64,000 nt of DNA from Guptibacillus hwajinpoensis. Lineage in GTDB: Bacteria; Bacillota; Bacilli; Bacillales; Guptibacillaceae. Made by a program: the position numbers and the translations under genes. Where the stretch lies: positions 310,001 through 374,000 of the forward strand of contig NZ_SWFM01000002.1 in NCBI RefSeq assembly GCF_005144865.1, written 5' to 3'. Under the pieces are notes generated by a model. It saw only the letters and a list, made by a program, of their open reading frames with translations, ran no database searches and was not told the origin of the DNA. Shown here piece after piece: positions 36,166-43,202 of the stretch; within the stretch, counting starts at the first letter, position 1, and every line of letters begins with the position of its first letter.

Positions 36166-36198
36166 CGGGCCCTGTAGGAAAAATACCTATCAGGCCCG
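36166..36198 (-). terminator. Hairpin between the bacteriocin-like gene and the transporter genes
   Basis: CGGGCCCTGTAGG pairs with CCTATCAGGCCCG (small bulge). On the minus strand it is followed by ATTTTAAAT, so it may be a partial terminator that lowers transporter expression. The gap 36199-36539 holds only a weak plus-strand open frame that is not supported by a ribosome binding site or family. Confidence 0.5.
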
Positions 36199-36539
36199 AA
36201 CAATTTTCCATAATTCAATAATTAAATCTCATAGATACTTCATTAAATTTTGTTCAGCGAATCAATTTCACAATTAAATCCTTTGAAGAAAGACAAACAT
36301 GCAGAATGTACGTCCCTTATGTAGCCAATCTTGAAGCATTATAAACCTAGGTAACGAGGTCAAAATGGATTTTGGACCGTTTGACCGTGTGATACGAAAC
36401 ATTATTGGTTTGTGTGGTGCTTACTCAATTCGACATTTTGGGGAGGTACTTTTTTGTGTCTTAAAACCCTTGAAGCTCTAAAGGGTAAAGGTTTGAAATT
36501 GATTCAAGCAGATATCTTAAAGAATTCAAATGGGAAAAA

Positions 36540-36872
36540 TTATCTTAAAGACCCACGGTTCCAATTAAATTTCGTATTATACTTGTCTCCCCATCGTAAA
36601 TCGTCATAAACAGAACCTGTCACTTTGGAACTATAGGCTGTTTTACTTAGTAAAGTTCTACCATCTCGTGAATATTTAAACGAAGTCCATTTATATGGTG
36701 AACTATAATAATTCCAGGCGGCACCATCATATCTAATTTCATAAGATTCTACAGAAGAGGCTCCACTAGCACTATATCCGAAAGATGCCGCAGACGCTGT
36801 ACTTCCTATACCCAATCCCATTGCACCAACTACCAACCCCGAGATAATAAACTTTTTCGCTTTCTTTTTCAT
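36540..36872 (-). CDS. Small secreted protein, candidate lactococcin-972-like bacteriocin
   Basis: A 110-residue precursor. MKKKAKKFIISGLVVGAMGLG...STASAAS is a clear signal peptide with cleavage after ASA (about residue 28). The mature part of about 82 residues is rich in Tyr, Trp, Ser and Lys and has no cysteines (GAAWNYYSSPYKW, FKYSRDGRTLLSKTAYSS). That make-up resembles the Lcn972 family of lipid-II-binding bacteriocins, and an ABC transporter operon of the expected type lies downstream on the same strand. Sequence similarity alone is weak. AGAAGGAATG precedes the start. Confidence 0.5.
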   Translation of the reverse strand: MKKKAKKFIISGLVVGAMGLGIGSTASAASFGYSASGASSVESYEIRYDGAAWNYYSSPYKWTSFKYSRDGRTLLSKTAYSSKVTGSVYDDLRWGDKYNTKFNWNRGSLR

Positions 36873-36999
36873 AGTACATTCCTTCTTTCTATTAGTATTT
36901 ATTACAGTAAAAATTTAACATAGTATCCATTAAAGTACAACAGGTGGTGTCAAAAATGTTGTGTAAATCTCAATAGGGGGATTCCCTCGAACCTGTTAA

Positions 37000-37148
37000 G
37001 AATCACGGGGACGGTTCTCGTGATTCACTTCAATGTTTGATTAAATCTCTTCAATCTTAAAGAACAGGCGAGCTAATCTATAGATTTGCTCACCTGTTCT
37101 TCTTTGTATTATGTGTGCAATGAATCAGTAGAACCGTCCCGGTGATTC
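37000..37148 (+). repeat. Family A REPIN-like element, copy 7
   Basis: GAATCACGGGGACGGTTCT at 37000, hairpin GAACAGGCGAGC...GCTCACCTGTTCTTC, right end AGAACCGTCCC and GGTGATTC. Nearly identical to 33314-33462, showing recent copying or gene conversion. Together the two enclose the bacteriocin-like operon. Confidence 0.85.
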
Positions 37149-37176
37149 ACTAACAAAAAATGCATTGCTAATAATA

Positions 37177-37208
37177 GAAGCTCAAGAATCTACCGATTCT
37201 TGAGCTTC
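37177..37208 (-). terminator. Terminator of the berberine-bridge-type oxidoreductase gene
   Basis: GAAGCTCAAGAATC (37177-37190) pairs perfectly with GATTCTTGAGCTTC (37195-37208) around a 4-base loop, 11 bases after the stop codon. The following minus-strand sequence TATTATTAG is only a weak U-tract. Confidence 0.55.
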
Positions 37209-37219
37209 TTCAACTTCCT

Positions 37220-38587
37220 CTATCTATCCCCTGGCACAACATTATGATTATGACAGAACACATTTTTAGGATCATACATGTTCTTAACGTTCACTAGACG
37301 TTCGTAATTCCCACGGAACGCAGCTTTGACAACTTTCTCGCTTGGTGTAATGCCATTTAAGTAAGAAGCTTCGTGATGGGCGGATGATAGTAGACTTCCA
37401 TAAACCGAATCTACCCACTGTTTGCATAGATCAAGTTCCACATCCATCGCCATGATATCAACAAGAAGAACGAAGTTAGCATCTCGGATAGCGTATGGCG
37501 TTTCGTTTGTAGCGACACGGTTCATTTTGCCATGAAGCGACCAGAGTTGAACAAGTACACTCGGTGCTGGAGCGTGATCAATTTTAGTTAAGATTGTATC
37601 GATCACGTCATCTGTTAGTCCTTTGAAGTAGAGGGAGGTTCCGTGTACGGGAACGTGCTCTGGGACCATGATGTCGAGCTTGCTTTGCAGCTGGGTATAC
37701 GGCATGATGCCTGTCCCATCAACGATCGGTTCTGCTAGTTCTCTCAAAGGTTTGATGACCTCTTCGCCTATGGAAGGCGTTCCAGCGAACATGCCAGTCA
37801 ACATGATGACTTTTTTCATATGTAGAAAATCTGGGATGAACGGTGCAGGAGGCAAGGTTGTCATCGTCAGGTTAATCGAGACCTCATCAGGGGCATCGTT
37901 CATATAGGTTTGTGCTTTCTTAATAACGTCTTTCGCGTCTTTGTAATCATACATTACATCAAGCGCTAACACTTCAGGACCCACTTCATGGAGCTGGTAG
38001 ACAAACTCAGTGACGACCCCGAAGTTACCGCCGCCTCCACGGAGTGCCCAGAAGAGGTCAGGATGACTCGTTTCGTTTACTTCGATCAATTCACCTGATG
38101 CTGTAACAACTGTTGCTCCAACGAGGTTGTCGCACGTAAGGCCATATTTTCCTCTTAAATAGCCTAGTCCACCGTTCAGTGTTAAGCCAGCAATCCCGGT
38201 CTCAGATACGGTTCCAGTCGGTGTGGCAAGTCCGTATTTTTGTGTTTCGTTATCTACATCCTTTAAAGTGGCTCCCCCTTGTACATATGCCACTTTCTTT
38301 TCAGTATCTACCGTAACCTTTTTCATGTTAGATAGGTCGATCATCACAGCATGATCACCTACCGCAAGACCTCCCAGGTGATGCCCGCCAGCTTTGACTG
38401 AAACGGTAAGGTTGTTCTCATGAGCGAAAGCAACGCCAGCTTTTACGTCCTCTTCGGTTTCACAACGCACAATCAAACCTGGTTTACGATCAATCGCACT
38501 GTTCCACACCTTGCGTGCCTCATCAAAATTCTCGTGGTTTGGCAAAATTAATCGATCGCCAACCTGCTTTTCTAATGTTTGAAACAT
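37220..38587 (-). CDS. FAD-linked oxidoreductase, berberine-bridge-enzyme family
   Basis: A 455-residue flavoprotein. The FAD-binding PCMH domain has VKAGGHHLGGLAVGD, where the second histidine position is the usual covalent FAD attachment site, and TGTVSETGIAGLTLNGGLGYL and ALRGGGGNFGVVTEF. The C-terminal BBE motif YERLVNVKNMYDPKNVFCHNHNV is complete. Members oxidise sugars, alcohols or secondary metabolites; substrate unknown. A GGGGGGAT site precedes ATG 38587. It appears monocistronic. Confidence 0.9.
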   Translation of the reverse strand: MFQTLEKQVGDRLILPNHENFDEARKVWNSAIDRKPGLIVRCETEEDVKAGVAFAHENNLTVSVKAGGHHLGGLAVGDHAVMIDLSNMKKVTVDTEKKVAYVQGGATLKDVDNETQKYGLATPTGTVSETGIAGLTLNGGLGYLRGKYGLTCDNLVGATVVTASGELIEVNETSHPDLFWALRGGGGNFGVVTEFVYQLHEVGPEVLALDVMYDYKDAKDVIKKAQTYMNDAPDEVSINLTMTTLPPAPFIPDFLHMKKVIMLTGMFAGTPSIGEEVIKPLRELAEPIVDGTGIMPYTQLQSKLDIMVPEHVPVHGTSLYFKGLTDDVIDTILTKIDHAPAPSVLVQLWSLHGKMNRVATNETPYAIRDANFVLLVDIMAMDVELDLCKQWVDSVYGSLLSSAHHEASYLNGITPSEKVVKAAFRGNYERLVNVKNMYDPKNVFCHNHNVVPGDR

Positions 38588-38771
38588 AAAATCCCCCCAA
38601 TTGGATTAAATAAAACAGACGTTCATTATAACATACGATGGATAATAATGGATCGGTATAATAATAAAAAATAGAAATAAAGGGAAATTTTATAAGTACA
38701 TAGGAGTAGGAGAAAAAGCCTACTATACAAAAACTTGAAATGTCTATAAGTCTTTTTCAAGAAGAAAAGTA

Positions 38772-38873
38772 ATGTTATTACTTTCGGTGCTAGTACTAAT
38801 GCACATTGCGGTCATTTTGCTTGGTGGATTTCTTCGAGGTAGTTTGAGGAGTAAGGAGAGAGGTATCGAATAG
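38772..38873 (+). CDS. Small membrane peptide (33 aa)
   Basis: ATG 38772 opens a 33-codon frame giving MLLLSVLVLMHIAVILLGG and a basic tail FLRGSLRSKERGIE. One membrane helix is predicted. AAGAAGAAAAG precedes it and the next gene starts 19 bases after its stop. Small single-helix proteins of this kind are easily missed; no family recognised. Confidence 0.4.
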   Translation: MLLLSVLVLMHIAVILLGGFLRGSLRSKERGIE

Positions 38874-38892
38874 ATTCAATAAGGAGATGGAA

Positions 38893-39177
38893 GTGATAAA
38901 AGAGACTGTGAAAAACAATCGGTGGGAAGCTGTGTTAGGGTTCTTTTATGTTGCTTTAATCGTTGGTTTTATCGTGTTAATGTTCGATTCGAACCCTGAT
39001 AATAATCTTTTTGCCGCGGGACTTTTCATGACGTACTGCTTTGTTCGAATCCTACGTTATGGAATAAGAGAACGGACAGAGGGTAATAAGAATCATGCTT
39101 TATATCATTATGGACTGGCCATTATCGCCGGTATGGTTATCGTTGCAGTAGGGGTGACTTATTTGTTTGGGCTGTAG
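38893..39177 (+). CDS. Membrane protein of unknown function (94 aa)
   Basis: Three hydrophobic segments (WEAVLGFFYVALIVGFIVLMF, LFAAGLFMTYCFVRILRYG, YGLAIIAGMVIVAVGVTYLFG). AAGGAG lies 6 bases before GTG 38893 and overlaps the preceding in-frame ATG 38887, so GTG is the probable start. Unknown function; sits alone with the 33-residue peptide. Confidence 0.6.
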   Translation: MIKETVKNNRWEAVLGFFYVALIVGFIVLMFDSNPDNNLFAAGLFMTYCFVRILRYGIRERTEGNKNHALYHYGLAIIAGMVIVAVGVTYLFGL

Positions 39178-39216
39178 GTTTTTTTGCACTGCTATTGCTC
39201 CACTAATAATTCAAAA

Positions 39217-39256
39217 AAAGCCATATCAACATGCATGGTGCATGGTGGTATGGCTT
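39217..39256 (-). terminator. Terminator for the minus-strand membrane protein gene
   Basis: On the minus strand AAAGCCATACCACC... pairs with ...TGATATGGCTTT followed by TTTTGAA. It lies between two convergent genes. Confidence 0.55.
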
Positions 39257-39346
39257 TGATAATATTGGTTAAGTTGTACTTATTCAAATCACTCAAACAA
39301 CGGCTTAAATTAAGACATATTTGATTAATCCTTTTGATTTTCAGTT

Positions 39347-39655
39347 TTACTTCGAACCAGCAATTTCACCAAATATAATAAAGAAAATGATAGCTAGTAC
39401 GAATAATAAAATAGCGTATATAATTAGTAAGATTCTAGCTGCAAACCAATTAAACTTACTATAAAGTCTATTAGCTACAAATTCAGTTATGCCAAATATA
39501 GGGAATGACAGCACCATTAAAAAATCCAAGTCATGAACTACCCAACGATATAATCCATGACCTGCAGATTTACTTATTAGATATAGAAAAGAAAATAATA
39601 GATTAAAGGTTAAAGCCATTCCGATAACGCCGCACGCTATTGCAAGAAACTCCAT
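39347..39655 (-). CDS. Small membrane protein, paralogue A (102 aa)
   Basis: Three hydrophobic segments and conserved blocks NLLFSFLYLISKSAGHGLYRW, FPIFGITEFVANRLYSKFNWF and ARILLIIYAILLFVLAIIFF. The same blocks occur in the neighbouring gene at 39962-40261, so the two are tandem duplicates, now separated by a family-A repeat. ATG 39655 has AAAGGATG upstream. Function unknown. Confidence 0.6.
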   Translation of the reverse strand: MEFLAIACGVIGMALTFNLLFSFLYLISKSAGHGLYRWVVHDLDFLMVLSFPIFGITEFVANRLYSKFNWFAARILLIIYAILLFVLAIIFFIIFGEIAGSK

Positions 39656-39746
39656 CAAGTTTATAACATCCTTTATTGTATTAGTTGATTAATTTTATAT
39701 CCACCCGAATAACTTATCTGTTCATTCATTCAATGTATATTTAATA

Positions 39747-39896
39747 GAATCACGGGGACGGTTCTCGTGATTCATTTCTGAGTTTAATAGTTTAAAAAAT
39801 ACGGAAGATAAATAGGAGGTTAGCCGTTTTATGGATCAGTTGACCTGGTTTTTGTTTATATAAAAAGTGTGAATCAGTAGAACCATCCCAGTGATG
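39747..39896 (+). repeat. Family A REPIN-like element, copy 8
   Basis: Left end GAATCACGGGGACGGTTCT and CGTGATTC; central part with GGAGGTTAGCCG and GGATCAGTTGACCTGG; right end GAATCAGTAGAACCATCCC. A further half end (CGTTCTCGTGATTC) lies at 39914-39927. It separates the two small membrane paralogues. Confidence 0.75.
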
Positions 39897-39961
39897 CAGT
39901 ATCTGGAGCCAATCGTTCTCGTGATTCTGTAGTCCATTCGTGTACTAGTGTTATGTTGCTA

Positions 39962-40261
39962 CTATAATAAGTCAAACAAAATAAAGAACAAGATGGCTAG
40001 TATCACCAATAAAATCGAGTAAAGGATTAGAAGAATTCTAGCTTTAAACCAATTGTATTTTTCATATAATGTACTTGCTACGTATTGTGTCAATCCGAAT
40101 AATGGAGCAGTCACGATGACTAGAATTTCTAAGTCATCATGTGAAGTCCAGCGATAAAACCCTTTCCCTGCCGATTTACTAAGCATATATAACAATGAAA
40201 ACAACAAATTACTGATTAGAAAGAATCCAATAGCACCACAACACACAGCTAAAATATTCAT
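39962..40261 (-). CDS. Small membrane protein, paralogue B (99 aa)
   Basis: MNILAVCCGAIGFF opens three hydrophobic segments. NLLFSLLYMLSKSAGKGFYRW, PLFGLTQYVASTLYEKYNWF and ARILLILYSILLVILAILFF match paralogue A position by position. ATG 40261 is preferred over an upstream ATG whose first codons (40300-40315) lie within a repeat; AAAGGA is 12 bases upstream. Function unknown. Confidence 0.6.
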   Translation of the reverse strand: MNILAVCCGAIGFFLISNLLFSLLYMLSKSAGKGFYRWTSHDDLEILVIVTAPLFGLTQYVASTLYEKYNWFKARILLILYSILLVILAILFFILFDLL

Positions 40262-40308
40262 TTTATGTATCAAATCCTTTTCGCTAATTCGATGGGTGTT
40301 ACTATCTA

Positions 40309-40454
40309 GATTCACGGTTACGGTTCTCGTGATTCACTTCAATGTTGGATTAAATCTCTTCAACCTTAAAGAACAGGTGAGCAAATCTATAGATTAACTC
40401 ACCTGTTCCCTTTTGTATTTTGTGTACAAATGAATCAGCAGAACCGTCCCATGA
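40309..40454 (+). repeat. Family A REPIN-like element, copy 9
   Basis: Left end GATTCACGGTTACGGTTCT and CGTGATTC, hairpin GAACAGGTGAGC...ACTCACCTGTTCCC (40370-40410), right end GAATCAGCAGAACCGTCCC. Close to copies 6 and 7. Confidence 0.8.
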
Positions 40455-40477
40455 CTACATTCTTACTAATTGTCTTC

Positions 40478-40642
40478 TATATGACATTTAAGAATTTAAT
40501 TAACTCATCTGAAGACTGGAATTTAAAAGAATAGCCATAATGAATAAGACTCTTACCAGTATGTTGTCTTTTAGGGAACTGCGTGAAAGAGGTATTATGA
40601 TTTAAACCGTCTGACTTAGCGAGAAGGTTATGGTTAGCTTCC
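40478..40642 (-). pseudogene. 3' remnant of an unknown gene
   Basis: The minus strand encodes NHNLLAKSDGLNHNTSF, KRQHTGKSLIHYGYSFKF and a stop at 40477-40479, and is cut on its 5' side by a family-A repeat at 40643. The pattern resembles the C-terminal NUMOD-type DNA-binding parts of homing endonucleases, but it is too short to be sure. Confidence 0.3.
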
Positions 40643-40792
40643 GAATCACGGGGAAGGTTCTCGTGATTCAAAATAAATGAATTTTCCTCTATTAATACTA
40701 AAAAAAGCAGATGAGTTAATCATTATATGATTAACTCATCTGCTTTTCTTCTTTTATGTAAACGAGAGAATCAGAAGAATCGTTCTGGTGAC
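40643..40792 (+). repeat. Family A REPIN-like element, copy 10
   Basis: Left end GAATCACGGGGAAGGTTCT and CGTGATTC, hairpin AAAAAAGCAGATGAG...CATCTGCTTTTCTT (40700-40752), decayed right end GAATCAGAAGAATCGTTCT. Confidence 0.7.
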
Positions 40793-40897
40793 CTTAGCAT
40801 GGAAGGGTACCATTGATGATGGTAAAATAATTGAAGGTATTTGGGAGTTTTAGTAGTTTATCAAACAATAATTTAGGACTTCAAAAGAGAGGGGAAC

Positions 40898-41401
40898 ATG
40901 GATATTTTCTTCTTTATAACGTTAATGATTTCGGTTTGTGCATTTATAATAGGAATGATCAATCCACGATTGGTTTTACCATGGATAACGAAAAAAATGA
41001 GATCACGGGTAAAGGTTTTTAGAACTTACAGTACTACTTCGATGTTATCGCTTTTTCTTGACGCATTCATTTTCAATCCCGATTTAAGCTACAACGATAA
41101 GCTCGTTGAATCACTTATATCTATAGGGTATTACTGTGGCACTATGGCTATACTAGCGCTTATTAATCCGATAATACCATTTAATTTTTCTCGAGGTGAG
41201 CCTACAAAAAACAGGATGTTCCTAACTTATTCAGCAGCTATGCTAGTGTTTATCATAAGTAGTAGTTTGTTTATGTCTTGGCTAACCCTATTGGATAAAA
41301 TCTTAATGCTTACGTTAGTTATTATGATTTATAGCGTTTCAGTTATATTGCTCAGCTTCATTATACGCTTATTTAAGGTGTTAATGGGATGGTTCTCATA
41401 A
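40898..41401 (+). CDS. Polytopic membrane protein (167 aa), end supplied by a repeat
   Basis: Five hydrophobic segments, beginning MDIFFFITLMISVCAFIIG. Blocks EPTKNRMFLTYSAAMLV and LTLLDKILMLTLVIMIYS recur in a fragment at 42552-42773. The last codons (LMGWFS, stop 41399) lie in TAATGGGATGGTTCTCATAA, which is a decayed family-A left end, so the native C-terminus has been cut or replaced. AGAGAGGGG precedes ATG 40898. Function unknown. Confidence 0.55.
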   Translation: MDIFFFITLMISVCAFIIGMINPRLVLPWITKKMRSRVKVFRTYSTTSMLSLFLDAFIFNPDLSYNDKLVESLISIGYYCGTMAILALINPIIPFNFSRGEPTKNRMFLTYSAAMLVFIISSSLFMSWLTLLDKILMLTLVIMIYSVSVILLSFIIRLFKVLMGWFS

Positions 41402-41516
41402 TACATTCTAACTTTAATTAGGTTTTTAAGGCTAATAGATAAAGAAACAGGTGGCTAACTATTATTTCAGTTTGTTTAAACTCTGAGTTGAATCACGAGA
41501 ACCGTCCCCGTGATTC
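41383..41516 (+). repeat. Family A REPIN-like element, copy 11
   Basis: Decayed left end (ATGGGATGGTTCTCATAAT), remains of the hairpin (AAACAGGTGGCTAAC) and a perfect right end GAATCACGAGAACCGTCCCCGTGATTC split as GAATCACGAG and AACCGTCCCCGTGATTC (41490-41516). A comM scrap starts directly after it. Confidence 0.7.
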
Positions 41517-41518
41517 CC

Positions 41519-41596
41519 AATCCCAAGCCAGGGGAAGTGTCGCTTGCACATAGAGGCGTATTATTTCTAAATGAAATAGGTGAATTCTCAAATTAA
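41519..41596 (+). pseudogene. comM: comM/yifB internal fragment (third copy)
   Basis: Twenty-five codons read [20 protein letters not shown] and GEFSN, then a stop. This is the Walker B region of ComM; the usual LDEI is LNEI here. It starts exactly at a family-A right end. Compared with copy 1 it differs at about one base in five, mostly in third positions, so it comes from a diverged comM and not from the recent duplication. Confidence 0.75.
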
Positions 41597-41675
41597 TATA
41601 TATAAGTTAAAATTGGAAAGAGAATAATATTGTGATATAATATATCGGTTGTTTATAATTTTAGGAGGGCTTTTT

Positions 41676-42104
41676 ATGAAGAAAATAGTATCATTTTTAA
41701 TGATAGGTTTAATTAGTGTTCTTACATTCCTACCGATGAACCAAGCAGAAGCAGCCATGTCAAGTTGGCAATCTGTATACGGTATTTCTGGATGTGAAGT
41801 AAGAGTATGGACAGATTATTCAGCATATACTTCGAGTGCTACAACAATCGATTGGTATGCAGAAAGCAGAGACTGTCCTAAATTAAATTATGAGGCGAGC
41901 GTTGATTCGTATGGTTCAACTTTTGTTGATACTCCTACTCTTAAAGGGTATTTTAGTTATAGAACACCCATTAAGTCATTCTATTTAAGAGACTTGTCAG
42001 ATCTTTATGGGGATCCTGGTAGTTATGTTGGAGTTGAATTGTATAAAAATGGATCTTTAGTAGATGTCGTAGAATCAAGTACTTTTAATATTTATAACAG
42101 ATAA
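41676..42104 (+). CDS. Secreted protein of unknown function (142 aa)
   Basis: MKKIVSFLMIGLISVLTFLPMNQAEAA is a signal peptide with cleavage after AEA (about residue 27). The mature part of about 115 residues is rich in Ser, Tyr and Thr and predicted beta (DYSAYTSSATTIDWYAESRD), with two cysteines (GISGCEV, SRDCPK) that could form a disulfide. TTAGGAGGG precedes ATG 41676 and a terminator follows, so it is a complete single-gene unit. No family recognised. Confidence 0.65.
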   Translation: MKKIVSFLMIGLISVLTFLPMNQAEAAMSSWQSVYGISGCEVRVWTDYSAYTSSATTIDWYAESRDCPKLNYEASVDSYGSTFVDTPTLKGYFSYRTPIKSFYLRDLSDLYGDPGSYVGVELYKNGSLVDVVESSTFNIYNR

Positions 42105-42132
42105 CTAATATTCATGTGCAACAAGAAAATAT

Positions 42133-42171
42133 TTAGCATCCAGAATTATAATCTCTGGATGTTTTTTTAAT
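42133..42171 (+). terminator. Terminator of the secreted-protein gene
   Basis: CATCCAGA and TCTGGATG form an 8-base stem around ATTATAATC, followed by TTTTTTTAAT. Between this and 42477 (about 300 bases) only a 47-codon hydrophobic frame at 42247 without a ribosome binding site is seen. Confidence 0.8.
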
Positions 42172-42477
42172 AAGTAATAATTAGATTATTAAATTTATAT
42201 GGTATCTCGGACGGAACCATAGATACTGAACTGTTTTTCTGCAGTAATGGTACTAGCTTTTTCTTATCTATTTTTTGAGATTTCCTGTTTCTTTGCAATG
42301 TTTTTATTGGAAATTATACTTCTTCCTTTTGTGTGTATCGTTCGTTATCAGAAAAAATTAATAGATGCCACGCCTTTTCCACAAATTTAGTCGGGGAAAT
42401 ATGAGACTATGGTCTGAATTATATTTTCCAGAAAGGTATTGATAAAGATATGTCTACAGGACAACTTACTTATACAA

Positions 42478-42540
42478 AAAGAAAAACCAGGACATTAATC
42501 AATAGAATGATTAGTCTCCGTTAATCCCTATTAACTTTTT
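42478..42540 (+). repeat. Family A central hairpin, decayed
   Basis: AAAAACCAGGACATTAATC...GATTAGTCTCC resembles the central hairpin without either terminal part. It joins directly to a membrane-protein fragment. Confidence 0.4.
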
Positions 42541-42551
42541 TTAGAACTGAG

Positions 42552-42773
42552 CCAACAAAAAAGAAAATGTTCGTAACCTATTCAGGAGCAATGCTAGTGG
42601 CTATTATAATTGGTAGTTTGTTTTTGCGGGGACTAACCTTACTAGATAGAATAGTAATAGTTTCGTTAGTTATTTTCATTTACAGCATATCGGTTTTAGT
42701 GCTCAGCTTCATTGTGCGTATATTAAAGAAACTCAAGGGTAATTCTCTTAATTCTTCTCAAGAATTAAACTAA
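42552..42773 (+). pseudogene. C-terminal fragment of a membrane protein paralogue
   Basis: EPTKKKMFVTYSGAMLVAII and LTLLDRIVIVSLVIFIYSISV match the last 60 residues of the 167-residue protein at 40898 (EPTKNRMFLTYSAAMLV). Everything before EPTK is missing and repeat debris lies there. It retains a full-length native tail (KKLKGNSLNSSQELN), which shows what the partner gene lost to its repeat. Confidence 0.6.
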
Positions 42774-42789
42774 TTGATCCAAATATAAG

Positions 42790-42901
42790 TAAACGAAAAA
42801 ACAGGTGGCTAACCGCTCTAGTGATTAGTTCACCTGGTTTTTTTCGTTATATAAGCGAGTTAATCAGTAGATCCGTCCCCGTGAGACGGTTCTCGTGATT
42901 C
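42790..42901 (+). repeat. Family A REPIN-like element, copy 12 (no left end)
   Basis: Hairpin AAAACAGGTGGCTAAC...GTTCACCTGGTTTTTTTCG (42797-42846) and right end AATCAGTAGATCCGTCCCC followed by GAGACGGTTCTCGTGATTC to 42901, so both end types are fused on the right. Confidence 0.65.
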
Positions 42902-42941
42902 TATACTGAAATAACTGCGTGAGTAAAGGGGTGGAATAAGG

Positions 42942-42985
42942 GACATGGGGACGGAGGGACATAGGTACCTGTCCCTCCGTCCCTT
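42942..42985. repeat. Nested GGGAC palindromes
   Basis: GGGACGGAGGGACA and GGTACCTGTCCCTCCGTCCC form a long self-complementary structure (42949-42985). It is related to the GTCCC palindromes at 27547 and 27621 and to family B. Confidence 0.6.
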
Positions 42986-43010
42986 AACCTATTATTAAAA
43001 AGGCGCTTCA

Positions 43011-43187
43011 TCAATGCTCCTTCTTCTCCTTATTTTTAAAGCGATTTCCAAATGCAATAATTAAAAATACAATCACAGCAGAAGAGATGTTGATAATGAG
43101 TGGATCTTCTAATATGAGGTTAATAATTACTACTAGCACTAGAGCAATAAGGGAAGCTATCGTTGCACCTTTTGCTTTTTGAGCCAA
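43011..43187 (-). CDS. Small membrane protein (58 aa)
   Basis: TTG 43187, behind AGAGAGGTG, opens 58 codons giving MAQKAKGATIASLIALVLVVIINLI and INISSAVIVFLIIAFGNRFKN, two membrane helices and a very basic tail (KNKEKKEH). It starts 15 bases after the stop of the secreted-protein gene upstream and is probably cotranscribed. Such helix-pair proteins sometimes act as immunity factors or holin-like proteins; nothing proves either. Confidence 0.55.
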   Translation of the reverse strand: MAQKAKGATIASLIALVLVVIINLILEDPLIINISSAVIVFLIIAFGNRFKNKEKKEH

Positions 43188-43202
43188 TTAAATCACCTCT
43201 CT

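Noticed and set aside
36412..36609. Plus-strand open frame of 65 codons opposite the bacteriocin-like gene's 3' side
   Set aside because: No ribosome binding site, no recognisable motif, and its 3' part runs antisense through the better-supported minus-strand gene.
42247..42390. Hydrophobic frame of 47 codons
   Set aside because: No ribosome binding site in front, AT-rich low-complexity sequence, and surrounded by decayed repeats. Noted only as part of the gap.
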